Made by a program: the position numbers and the translations under genes. The notes beneath the pieces were generated by a model. That model worked only from the letters and a program-made list of their open reading frames with translations. It had not been told where the DNA came from and did no database searches. Positions 35,449 to 44,815 of a DNA stretch of 64,000 nt are shown here, one piece after another. Every line of letters begins with the position of its first letter. Within the stretch, counting starts at the first letter, position 1. The stretch is from Alopecurus myosuroides (lineage: Eukaryota; Streptophyta; Magnoliopsida; Poales; Poaceae), in NCBI GenBank assembly GCA_028641055.1, contig CM054061.1, positions 53,672,081 to 53,736,080 of the forward strand, in the 5' to 3' direction.

Positions 35449-35598
35449 AGAAGACGTGCTCGAGGCGCGGCAGTTTATACCGCGCCCTCCTGGCCACGCG
35501 TCACAACTCCCGCGCCACGCGTCACAACTCCCACGCCACGTGCCACCCTAACACAACCAAGCAAATAGTTGCACATTACTACCCACTCCGAGCTCAAA

Positions 35599-35668
35599 GT
35601 GAACACTGACCCAAGCATTAAGTGAACACTGACCCAAGCATTAAGTTAAATGATGAGGATGCTCCATG
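35599..35668 (+). repeat. Duplicated piece of the transposase 3' end
   Basis: The stretch gaacactgacccaagcatta occurs twice in tandem (about 35599 and 35622), and the second copy continues as the transposase 3' end at 34469-34511 (ttaaatgatgaggatgctcc). It then skips to aattgatgtg, the bases around the transposase stop codon at 34552. It is a deleted copy of 34469-34560. Confidence 0.85.
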
Positions 35669-35672
35669 AATT

Positions 35673-36200
35673 GATGTGTTAAAGGGGGGGTGTAGAACAA
35701 AACAATCGGTATCACCATCATACAGCCCTACCGTGGCTACTGGGTGCAATATGCATACCAAATGCACGGCAGGACGTATGATGGCGAATCCGGATGTTTT
35801 GTATTTAGTCGATGAACTGAATATATGATGTATCAAACCTTAAAGGGGGATGTATAACAATACAATCGGTATCGCCATCATACAGCCCCACCGTGGCTAC
35901 TGGGTGCATATATGCATACCAAATGCACGGCAGGACGTATGATGGCGAATCTGGATGTTTTGTATTTGGTCGATGAACTGACCGGTGTATGAAGGTGGGC
36001 TATATGTAGGGTCCTCTGGCTCACAAAGTGTTGTGCTAGGGTTTTGATCCAACGGTTAAGAAACACCCTGATCCAAGGGCTCACAACAGCTCGAAAGAAA
36101 CACACCGTAGCCCTGATCGAACGGCTCACAACAGCTCGAAAGAAATACGCCCTGGATCCAACGACTCACAAGCGCTTGAAAGAAACACACGATCCATGTG
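35673..36200. repeat. Tandem duplications in the CACTA spacer
   Basis: A unit of about 160 bp (aatcggtatc...catcatacagccc...atggcgaatc) occurs at about 35681-35819 and 35841-35985. A second set of three units of about 50 bp built on ggctcacaacagctcgaaag follows at about 36040-36190. No coding frame is shared between copies. Confidence 0.8.
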
Positions 36201-36240
36201 ATTATATCTGATTGTTCCAAACGAAACCCTAACCATTTCA

Positions 36241-36370
36241 TCCTGGTTGGTAAAACAGGCCGGGACTAAAGGGATGATCCGTTTCCCAACGAAACACGAA
36301 CCATTTAGTCCCGGTTCGTGTCCCCAACCGGGACTAAAGGGATATGTTTTATTCTCTCTCTATATATATG
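36241..36370 (+). promoter_or_regulatory. Internal CACTA promoter module 2
   Basis: A partly inverted set of subterminal-type repeats (ccgggactaaaggg, ttagtcccggttcg, aaccgggactaaaggg) runs to 36342, followed by a pyrimidine-rich stretch and TATATATATG at 36361. The next ATG is at 36422. This is like the left end of the element but lies 5.5 kb inside it. Confidence 0.6.
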
Positions 36371-36421
36371 TATGCATTGCCACACCATTGGCATAAACAC
36401 ATACAAACTCACTACTCTCTC

Positions 36422-36967
36422 ATGGCTTCTACTGTACCCACTCTAACATTCATCCAGGCGGAGGCACTTTCCGCCTCAAACTACCCCTGCCCGACCGGCT
36501 ACAGCGTTCCCGCCGGTTGGATGCTGAGCGTCGGAGGAGTGCCGGTACCTCCTCTTCCTCAAGGTGTGGCGCGTCGGGCGGCCATCACGAACCACTACTA
36601 CCACGAGCTCACGCCGGAGCAGCGGAGGAATCCTGGTTGGAATCCTGACTACCGACCTACTTGGGACGCCTTCTTCATTAATCAGCGTGAGAGTGCGCTC
36701 GCCAGGTACGAGGAGAACGGCCCGCCTCCTTCGAACTTCAACGAGGCCGGTCGTCGGCTGTGGTGGGGCGGCAGACGGACTCTTCAGAGCGTCATGAACT
36801 ACATCAGGGCTGGCGATCACCCCCGCCTGCGCTACCCTCACGCCCAGTCCTGGAGTCGTGACCCTCCGAGGGAGTGCAGAGCACCGTCCGACGATAGTGA
36901 CGACGACGGCGGCGACTACGACGACTACGAGTCGGAGTACTATAGGCCTAGGCAGGAGTATGACTAG
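36422..36967 (+). CDS. CACTA-encoded ORF of unknown function
   Basis: This is an uninterrupted 181-codon frame starting MASTVPTLTFIQAEAL. I chose the ATG at 36422, which falls about 60 bp after a TATA run; upstream in-frame codons lie in the promoter. The protein has a Trp- and Tyr-rich body (GYSVPAGWML, YYHELTPEQRRNPGW, WDAFFINQRE, RRLWWGGRRTLQSVMNYI) and an acidic, Asp/Tyr-rich tail (DDSDDDGGDYDDYESEYY). I recognise no catalytic motif, no membrane segment and no signal peptide. I recall similar frames in wheat-group CACTA elements, so it is probably an element gene rather than a host gene. It is the only intact frame in E. It might be a DNA- or protein-binding accessory; that is a guess. 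Confidence 0.6.
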   Translation: MASTVPTLTFIQAEALSASNYPCPTGYSVPAGWMLSVGGVPVPPLPQGVARRAAITNHYYHELTPEQRRNPGWNPDYRPTWDAFFINQRESALARYEENGPPPSNFNEAGRRLWWGGRRTLQSVMNYIRAGDHPRLRYPHAQSWSRDPPRECRAPSDDSDDDGGDYDDYESEYYRPRQEYD

Positions 36968-37077
36968 CAGATATCAGATCCACAGTCTTGCAATTATGTA
37001 GATCATCTATGCTCTCTGTTTAGGTTTAGATCCACTCTTGCCATTATGTACTGCCTTTTTTATCACGCCATTATGTA

Positions 37078-37332
37078 GATTTTAAAATGAAGTAGTTTTA
37101 TTTTTCTGAATTTTCTGATATAATATTTGTATCTGTAAGATTTTAAAATGAATTAGTTTTATTTTTCTGAATTTTCTGACATATTATTTGTATTTGTAAG
37201 ATTTTAAAATGAATTAGTTTTATCTTTCTGAATTTTCTGATATATTATTTGTATTTGTAAGATTTTAAAATGAATTAGTTTTATTTTTCTGAATTTTCTG
37301 ATATATTATTTGTATTTGTAAGATTTTAAAAA
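37078..37332. repeat. Four 61-bp tandem repeats
   Basis: Units begin gattttaaaatga at 37078, 37139, 37200 and 37261, each exactly 61 bp, with a partial fifth at 37322. They are AT-rich and differ at a few positions. They lie in the 3' region of the ORF at 36422. Confidence 0.95.
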
Positions 37333-37352
37333 GAAAAGTATTTGAAAAAGCA

Positions 37353-37588
37353 CCTTTAGTCGCGGTTCGTGTCACCAACCGCGACTAAAGGCTCTTTCCG
37401 CGCGGGAACGAAAACGCCGCGAAAAAACCTTTAGTCGCGGTTGGTGACACCAACCGCGACTAAAGGTGCCCCTTTAGTCCCGGTTGGGGACACCAACCAC
37501 GACTAAAGGCCCGCGGATGGTACCCGGAGGGGACCTTTAGTCGCGGTTGGTGTCCCCAACCGGGACTAAAGGCTGGCCCTATATATTC
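37353..37588 (+). promoter_or_regulatory. Internal CACTA promoter module 3
   Basis: Several inverted pairs of ctttagtcgcggttgg and ccaaccgcgactaaag lie here. One at 37428-37466 is a perfect palindrome with 19-bp arms around one base. The last half-repeat, aaccgggactaaagg, is followed by ctggccctatatatt with the TATA at about 37580. It parallels 30890-30926. Confidence 0.65.
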
Positions 37589-38508
37589 TCGCTGCCTTCC
37601 TGCCCCGAAAATTTCTAAGTCCCAAACGCATCCAGAGCAGAGGAAGAAGAAACGCATCCAGAGCAGAGACAGAGGAAGAAGAAACGCATCCGGCCCGCGC
37701 CCTTCACCGCGCCACCCTCGTCTCCGGCTGCGGCGCTGCTTCGCCCCCGCCCTGCTCTTCACCGCGCCGCCTCGTCTCCGGTAGGTGCCCCCGCGCTGCT
37801 CCGGTGAACTCCGGTGCCCCCGCGCTGCTACGAACCACGAACGGTGAGGACGACGACAGAGGAGAGGAGGACGGTGACGACTGGGACGACAGAGGAGAGG
37901 ACGACGGCGACCACGCGGCCCGCGCCCGTGCCCGTGACCGCCGGAAAATCCTAAGTCAAAAACAAAAACGACGGTGACGTCAGCAATTGGGCTGCTGGCG
38001 TAGTTGGGCTGGGCTCCTGGCGCAGTTGGGCTGGGCTCCTGGGCTGGTAGTTTTTTTTTTCAGCACTCGTTTTTTTCTAAGTAAAAAAAAGTCAATTTTT
38101 TTTAATTAAATTCATTAAAATAATGAAAATAAGTTTTAATTCAATAAAATCAGAAAATTAAGTGTAATATACCAAAATGATCAGTGAAACAAATGCAACC
38201 TATCTATGGGGTTCTCCAAGTCATTTGAGCAATTAATCTTGGTCACACCTCTACAATAGGGTTTTCTCCCCCTCCGGTGGTCATCGTTCTTCCACCCAAA
38301 ACCCTAGCAATCTGTTTTCCCTCCTACGACAATATTTGCTAAGTCTCATTTCTACTAAAAAAAATCACCGTCAATACTAGTACTATTAAGTTGCAAAATT
38401 ATTAAGTACCAATATTTGCTCCTCCTCTATACCGTACCCTTAATCTTATTTTTTAATTCCTTTATACTTAATTAATTTTTACTACATGCATGTCTTCAGG
38501 AGTGACAT
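37589..38508 (+). other. 5' leader and intron of CACTA ORF 2
   Basis: The region after the TATA has a small purine-rich tandem repeat (aaacgcatccagagcagag), then a GC-rich leader. A donor (ctccg, then gtaggt at 37781) and an acceptor (tgtcttcag, ending 38499) fit an intron of about 720 bp just before the ATG at 38509. No other gene is visible here. Confidence 0.5.
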
Positions 38509-41500
38509 ATGGAGGACGATAGAGACTTGGCGCTTAGGGATCTGGAGGTCGAAGGTTATATAATGGGCATCATAAACAACGAGATTCCTTATGTGCCGGG
38601 CCCAGAAGATCAGCAAGAAGAGGATATAGTCTCTTCTTTTCTGAACCTTGACGGTGAAGGAATGGACATTGTCGATGATCAAGAAGGTGAAGAAACGGAC
38701 ATTGTCGACGAAGGTCAACCATCGACAAACGACGATCTCGAATTGCAAGTACCAACCACCTCCGGCGAGGTATATATATACATTGATCCTCTCGTGATAC
38801 AAACTTACTGAAATGTGAATACATATGCATTAACGCGTGCGACTCTCTTTCTTATTTTAGCCCTCGGCCGGATCGAGTACGACAAAGCGTGACAAATCCA
38901 AGGCGATGAAACAAGGACAAACATATACCATCGAATTAGTCGGTGAAACCGGCAAGCCCCTACAGCACACCACAAAGTTTATCAACCAATGCGGAGTCGT
39001 TGTTAGAGACAACGTCCTGATCACCGTCCAGGAATGGAAGGAGCCAAAGAAGGCACGTCTTGGTTTCAGTTTTGTCGACAAGATAACGAAAAAGAATTGC
39101 TGGAGAAAGCTTATGGAACATTTCATTCTACCTCCGGAATACAACAAAGTCGATGAATTCGGTAACGAGGTTCCGGGTGGACGTGAGAGGAGGAGGCTAG
39201 TCAAAGAGTTCGCTCTTCAAAAGATGGCCGAAGCATTCCGGAACTTCAAGAAAAATTTAACCCGTGAATATGTCAACAAGGGCAAGACTTCGGATTTCAA
39301 AGGACAACATGAGAAACTGAAAGATGATTGGCCAGAATTTGTGAGGCAAAAGAAATCGGAGCATTTTAAGGAAATATCGAAAAAAAATAAGGCTAATGCG
39401 GATAAGAAACAGTACCATCATGTTATGGGGCCAGGAGGATACCGCCTTTCGGCGCCCAAGTGGAGGAAGATGGAGGAGGGCCTGAGGGCGCGAGGAATCC
39501 CTCTAGGTACAGAGGGATGGGACGAAAGAGCCAAATGCTGGTGGTACGGGCATGGGGGATCGCTAGACCCGTAGACAGGGGCGTGTGTTCATCGGCAGAA
39601 AAAGTTTGCTCCCACCCAAGCCCTTATTGACGCAATGACCCAAGCTCAACAGGGCTTGATCACGTTCAACAGAGAGAAAGACACACTGACAAAAGCCCTC
39701 GGGAATGATGAACACGGAGGACATGTACGAGGCAAAGGCAGAATGCCGTGGAAAGTAGGGTTTTCCCAGGACAATGACCCATACTGTTACAGAAGCCGTA
39801 AGAGAAAGACGGACCGGGATGCAGATCTTTTGGCGAAGGTTGTATCGGAACTTAGTGAGTTGAAGCAGACCGTGCATGGACTTGTGAAAGAAAGATCAGC
39901 GCCTGCAGGGCCGCATGAAGATCATGCAACAGATCTCGGAAGCCAGCAGCAGCGGAGAAGCAGTGTGGCTTCCACGGAGGCCCCGCCTGCAGGTGCTAAT
40001 GCACCGATGATGGAGATTCGTGCACCGGAGCCTCACTACCCCGTGGATGATGTAAAGGAGATGAAAGAATGTGATCTGCATTATCCCGTGGGGAACATTT
40101 CGACGAAGGTAGCTATCGGCAGTGCTTTACCCTGTACACCTGGAGCACTCCACCACAACAACCCCATTCCATATGGCTATGCTCGTGTCACGGTGGAAGA
40201 CATAGTCCAAGTGTTTGAGGACCTGAAGATTGACATAGCTACACCCGAAGGGGAGAGAAGACTTGGAGATGTCAAGCGCCAGTTCATTCTATGGAAAAAT
40301 AAGTACATAGTGTTTCCAGGCGAGGCGCCAAGGCTACCAAGTCCACCCCCTCCGATGGTGGTGGTGGTGGTGGCGGTGGTGGTGGTGGTGATGGTTCACC
40401 TACACCTCCTTCACGCCATTCGACGCCGTCCCCCGATCCACAATCTCTGGCGGGTAAGCAGACACCGCCCCCCAATCCTCCTCCGGTGGGTAAGCAGCCG
40501 CCGCCCCCATTCCTCCTCCGGCGAAGAAGCAGAAGCAGGCGGACGGCAAGGAAACCCGCTCCTGGAATATTAACCCGGAGCCTTATGTACCTAAGACCAC
40601 ACGGGTACCGGAGCCATCACTGAAGCCTATCCTCCCACGGCCTTGGGAACTTACTGAAGCTGAAACCAAATTGGCCTTGGATGCTGATTATGAGAAATGG
40701 AAGGCCGATCAGAAGGCGCTAAAGGAGCCTAAGCCCAAGGAAGTATACACTCCGAAGGCAAAGAAGTGGGCTACGGGTTTTTTGACGCAATTGTCCCAAG
40801 CCGAGCTGAATATGCCTGACGACTATGGAAGTGAACTTCGTAGGCAAGCAGGAATATTGAAGGAGGAGAAAGAAGAAAGGAAAAAAAGCGGGAAACAAGT
40901 TGACCAGCTCGGGATGCAGAATAAACAATCGATCCTCCCGCTCATAGTGGAAGCCGGTCCGGAACAGGACCCCGAGGTCTTACAAAGCATCAACTCAAAA
41001 GTCATATTCTATTTCCTTACCATTTGGGTGAGTGTTTCTCTCTTGTGCCCATTCTCTTTTGTTTACTCCATGTCTGGTATGTCTAATCGATGATTTATGC
41101 ATGACTGTGCATGTAACGTGTCCGCGGGTTCCACTGGATTATGCTAATAATTGAACTTCACACCTCCACAGTTTTTATCATGGACTCTATGGATTCAGAT
41201 TCAAAGCGTTGGGCCGACATGAGAAAAATGCTGCAAAAGTAATTATTTTCAATCATTTGCGCTCTATATCGATCGGTCTCTTTCGTTCATTTCCTAATAT
41301 CAAGTAACTAATAACTCCCTTGTTCATTTAATTTTCTTTGCCCTGTAGGGTTTGGAGACGGTTCTCAGAAGAAATTGTTGGTGAATTCAAACATCAGCTA
41401 GATTTTAGAAGGTTAGTTAATGTGGATAAGCAGCCACCGGGGACAATCTATGTGAATACTATGTTTGTGAGAACATCCGGAGAGAAATCTCTGAGAGGAA

Positions 41501-41669
41501 GGCGTCGGATAGCGTGCGGAAGGCGACGGATAACTTACGGAGGAAGCTTAGTCCAGAAGCTCGCTTCCGACCGATTCAAGAGGAATTAGCAGGATTTTTC
41601 CTTGGGCATGTCATCAATTCTAAAGGAGAACACTATACGTCCGACGACGACCAATTCAAGAGGAATTAG
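38509..41669 (+). pseudogene. CACTA ORF 2 with C-terminal Ulp1-like protease remnant
   Basis: Exon 1 is 38509-38769 (MEDDRDLALRDLEVEG, acidic). A GT-AG intron (38770-38860) keeps the frame. Exon 2 holds the CACTA second-ORF region (EWKEPKKARLGFSFVDK, RKLMEHFILPPEYN, a Lys-rich helix, WWYGHGGSLDP). A TAG at 39572 and a shift in the GGT repeat (about 40357-40396) break it; a Pro-rich linker and KWATGFLTQLSQAEL follow. From 41170 a Ulp1 (C48) type end appears: an exon with DSMDSDSKRW, an intron 41239-41348, then WRRFSEEIVGEF. A one-base loss shifts the frame just before the catalytic Cys (codon 41451-41453, context NLCEYYVCEN), ending at 41669. The part with the catalytic His is missing. Such proteases cleave SUMO-like conjugates. 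Confidence 0.75.
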
Positions 41670-41688
41670 CAGGATTTTTCCTTATGCA
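41571..41688. repeat. Short direct repeat at the end of CACTA ORF 2
   Basis: The stretch ttcaagaggaattagcagg with following atttttcctt occurs at about 41574 and 41653, 79 bp apart. The first copy is read as coding sequence and the second ends the frame. Confidence 0.8.
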
Positions 41689-41959
41689 TCTCCGAGATTG
41701 AAACTTGTTCGAAGTTGTGTATGGTCATCCATCGTAATTGTGTATGGAAACTTGTTCGAAGTTGTATATGGTCACCCGAGATTGAATATATATTATATAT
41801 TCCTATTGAATTCTTCTTGTTTGAAATTTCATATGCATGTATATAGTAGCGTAGAATATATATGTGTACTGAAACTTCATCAAAATTAAAATAAAACACA
41901 AAATAAAATATAAAAGAAATAAAACAAAACAAATTAAAAAGAAACCAGGTTTAGTGGGG

Positions 41960-42193
41960 CTAGAACCCTAAACCTGCGGAGGAGCCCTTTAGTCCCGGTT
42001 AGCCACGAGAACCGGGACTAAAGCTCATCCGCCCCGACGGACTCCTGGCGCCCACGTGGACGGGCCTTTAGTCCCGGTCCGTAAGAGTCGCGACTAAAGG
42101 GGGGGTCTTTAGTCGCGCATATTTAGTCCCGGTTGCACGACCGGGAATAATGGCATTTGCGAACCGGGACTAAAGGCCTGTTTTCTACCAGTG
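41960..42193 (-). repeat. CACTA right terminal and subterminal repeats
   Basis: Inverted pairs of ctttagtcccggtt and aaccgggactaaag lie at about 41985-42180, ending in ttttctaccagtg, the inverse of the left end. Confidence 0.85.
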
Positions 42194-42321
42194 TAAATTC
42201 ACCGTAGTTACATTATCTAGAGAATTTACCTTTGTGTCAAGCCTAAATCAAAAGAAAAATTAAAATTGGTCGTAGCACCTATTCACCCCCCCCCCCTCTA
42301 GGTGCCCATACTTTACTTTCA
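42194..42321 (+). mobile_element. Element D 3' LTR, right segment
   Basis: This is the last part of D's LTR, matching 20064-20188 (attcaccgtagttacattat to ctttactttca). The first three bases are the CACTA target duplication. A longer C-run (near 42290) than in the 5' LTR is the main visible difference. Confidence 0.9.
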
Positions 42322-43329
42322 CACTCTCAACAATAATAACATAATTGACTGCATAAATATTTCTCTTCACTACGCTACTCCGAACCACTCTCCGGCCAGA
42401 TAACGAACAACAATCCATGCGTAGGGTTGTAACATCACTCCTCAAGTATGTATTCCATCTCTAGGGCACCCCATGTTGTCACTACGAGCGCCACAATTTC
42501 ATAGGGTCATCCAACATAAGATATAAATATCATGCTAAACCACACGGTGCACACACTATCACCTTTACACCGTGAACAAAGTGTTTACGGATATCTCATA
42601 ACAAAACCAATTGAGTAGCATAATGGATGAAGAGTAACATCTACTTATTCAACTAGATTACAAAGCTCATGATCACATAAAGACCACACCATGGGAGAAC
42701 GAGATGAAACACATAGCTATCGGTAGAGCCCTCAGCCCCCGGAGAGAACAACTCCCTCCTTATCATAGGAGACAGCAACGACAATGAAGATTGCGGTGGA
42801 GTCGATGGAGATGGCTCCGGGGGCACTTCCCCGTCCCGGCACGGTACCGGAACAGAGATTTCTGTCCCCCAAAATTTGTCGGCGGCGGCGGTAGAGCTAC
42901 AAAAAAATTCGTGGAAGGGGGCGGATATATTTAGGGTTTATGCCTCGAGGGGAATAAATAGGCGAAAGGGCGATGTCGGTGGGTGGCCAGGGGGGCCACA
43001 CCACCAGCTGGCGCGGCCAGGGGGAGCCCGCGCAAGCCTATGGCGTGGTGGCTCTAGGGCCTCCCTCCGGGTCTCCTTTAGACTTCCTTGACGTGTCGGG
43101 AATTCGAAGACTTTTGGCTTTTGTTTCGTCCAATTCCGAGAATATTTTCAGAACAACTTTTCTGAAACCAAAAACAGCAGAAAACAGGAACTAGCTCTAT
43201 GGCATCTTGTCAATAGGTTAGTCCATGAAAACGTCCGGAAAACAAAGGAAAACTTGTGAAAACATAAAGTTATTGGATAGAAAACAAGCATGGAGCATCG
43301 AAAATTATAAATACATTTGAGACGTATCA
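42322..43329 (-). mobile_element. Element B 5' LTR, outer segment
   Basis: It begins with D's target duplication cactc (42322-42326) and continues tcaacaataataac, collinear with 6472-7487 of B's other LTR. It ends gagacgtatca at 43329, the element's outer boundary. The GC-rich stretch at 42830-43080 is the LTR's own. Confidence 0.85.
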
Positions 43330-44171
43330 GCATGCTCTCCGTTACTAGTAGGTGCTCTGACCAAGTTGATGCTTGTAACTCCAAAAGGGAGTATTTATGC
43401 TCGATAGTGGGTTCATGCCTCCCTTCCACTCACGCTCGAGTGACAAAAACGTAACGGGTGGGGGATATGTTGTTGCCATTAGGGAGAAAACAACAATGCT
43501 TTGTCCAAGGATGATTTTATTGTTTACATTACACACTTTGCTTAATGCAATTATCTGTTGCTTGCAACTTAATACCCAAGGTTTGCTCGGATGACACTCC
43601 GAGGGTGGATTATTAATCATAGATGCAGTTGGATAACAGTCTATATATCTTATTGTAATGCCCACGTGAATCACGTAGTAATCATCATGTCATGCATATA
43701 CACTACGGTGCAGGCTTTATATCGGTCAATTGCCCAGCCGTAATTTGCTTACCCAGCATGTTATCTATCTGTTTTGGAGAGACACCTCTAGTGAACTGTG
43801 GACCCCGGTCCATTTCTTTACGCTGATATACAACCACTATTTTCCTACTGCAATTATTTTTCTCTTTCATCTACTTCAAACAAATACTATTTTCCATATT
43901 GTACGTCTAATCCTTTGTTCGAGAAAAATCGGTGAGATTGACAATCTCACTGCTTCGTTGGGGCAAAGTAATTTTATTGTCTTGTGTAGATTCCACGTTG
44001 CTGCTGAACCGGTAGTGCGCCCTGCCAACATCAGTTGCATTAACCTTCGGAAGTAATTTCTTTCTCTTACTGGTCGATTCAACCTTGGTTTCTTTCTGAG
44101 GGAAATTTTCTACTGTGCTCTTCATACCTTCCTCTTGGGGTTTCCCAACGAACCTGTGTTACATGCCATCA
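43330..44171 (+). mobile_element. Element A 3' LTR, right segment
   Basis: It starts mid-LTR at gcatgctctccgttactag, matching 340-1188, and ends acatgccatca at 44171. Details such as the cattagggagaaaacaacaa stretch and ttgtccaaggatg are nearer to A's 5' LTR than to C's LTRs. B's insertion and a deletion removed the part between 6332 and here. Confidence 0.75.
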
Positions 44172-44691
44172 TCGCGTGCAAAAATCTCGGCGAGGATTCC
44201 CGGAAATTATCGGATGGCAGAGGCGCCGGAAATTGCCGACAGCACCGCGGAGGAGAAACAGAGGGAAGACAGAAGAAGCAATAGGAAATAAGCAGACCGC
44301 GAACCTCCTGGGAAAGTTTCCCAAATGTCCTCTACCTATGACATGTGGGTTCCGCCCGAAAAACCGTGCGCGACCAGCGTGTAACCATGGTGTGTGCGAG
44401 GACGATGTGTCCATTGCGTTCTGCGCGAATCTCCACCATTCGTTATGCGATGGACAACACACGTCACGTAAGGCAGGTCCTAAACATAGATTTTCCGTAA
44501 ATTTATACTAGATGGACCAAATAGGTCGTCCCATCGAACGGACATGCGCCCGGAACGTTGGATTGCGTCGGTGACGATTTTGTGCAGAACTCTATTCTAT
44601 TGGCCTAGTGGGAGCGCAATTGCCTGTTGGATAAGAAGTCTGATCAAGAGGCGAGCTAGATAGATTGTTGGCATTTTCTTATAAAGAGGCC
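44172..44691. other. Single-copy stretch left of element G
   Basis: These 520 bp resemble no other part of the window. They contain a frame of 111 codons (44176-44511), but with no domain, start context or codon signal I can defend. They are probably host intergenic DNA, continuous before insertion with 58816 onward. Confidence 0.4.
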
Positions 44692-44815
44692 AGTTGTGTT
44701 GAAATAAAGATTGAATGGTTGTAACTGATTCTATCCCATCGATGATTCGAGTTTATATACAAGCGGAAAGGACGCGAGACAGAGGTCACGCACGATCGTG
44801 GGGAGCGAAGAATCG

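Larger units (their letters stand above)
30720..42193 (+). mobile_element. Element E: CACTA (En/Spm-type) DNA transposon
   Basis: It starts cactggtagaaaataggcct and ends aggcctgttttctaccagtg, near-perfect terminal inverted repeats, with the target duplication taa on both sides (30717-30719 and 42194-42196). The length is 11,474 bp. Subterminal inverted repeats built on ctttagtcgcggttgg and accgggactaaag lie at both ends and also internally before two genes. It encodes a Transposase_21-type transposase, an ORF of unknown role, a second ORF with a Ulp1-like end, and an antisense AP2-like gene. All but the middle ORF are broken, so it is immobile by itself. Removing it restores D's LTR exactly. 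Confidence 0.95.
18791..42321 (+). mobile_element. Element D: SIRE/Maximus-like Copia retrotransposon
   Basis: The element begins tgaaagtgca and ends ctttactttca, flanked by cactc at 18786-18790 and 42322-42326. The order is LTR, methionine-tRNA primer site, gag, protease, integrase, reverse transcriptase, RNase H, extra ORF, polypurine tract, LTR. That order (integrase before reverse transcriptase, extra ORF after RNase H) and the LTR type place it in the SIRE/Maximus lineage of Copia. It is interrupted by CACTA element E in its 3' LTR. Stops, frameshifts and a lost integrase residue make it inactive. The unoccupied target survives in B's other LTR (6463-6482). Confidence 0.9.

Noticed and set aside
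40284..40475. Pro-rich minus-strand frame
   Set aside because: It is the antisense of the GGT repeat in CACTA ORF 2.
44176..44511. 111-codon frame in the single-copy stretch
   Set aside because: An overlapping antisense frame of similar length exists and neither has a recognisable motif.
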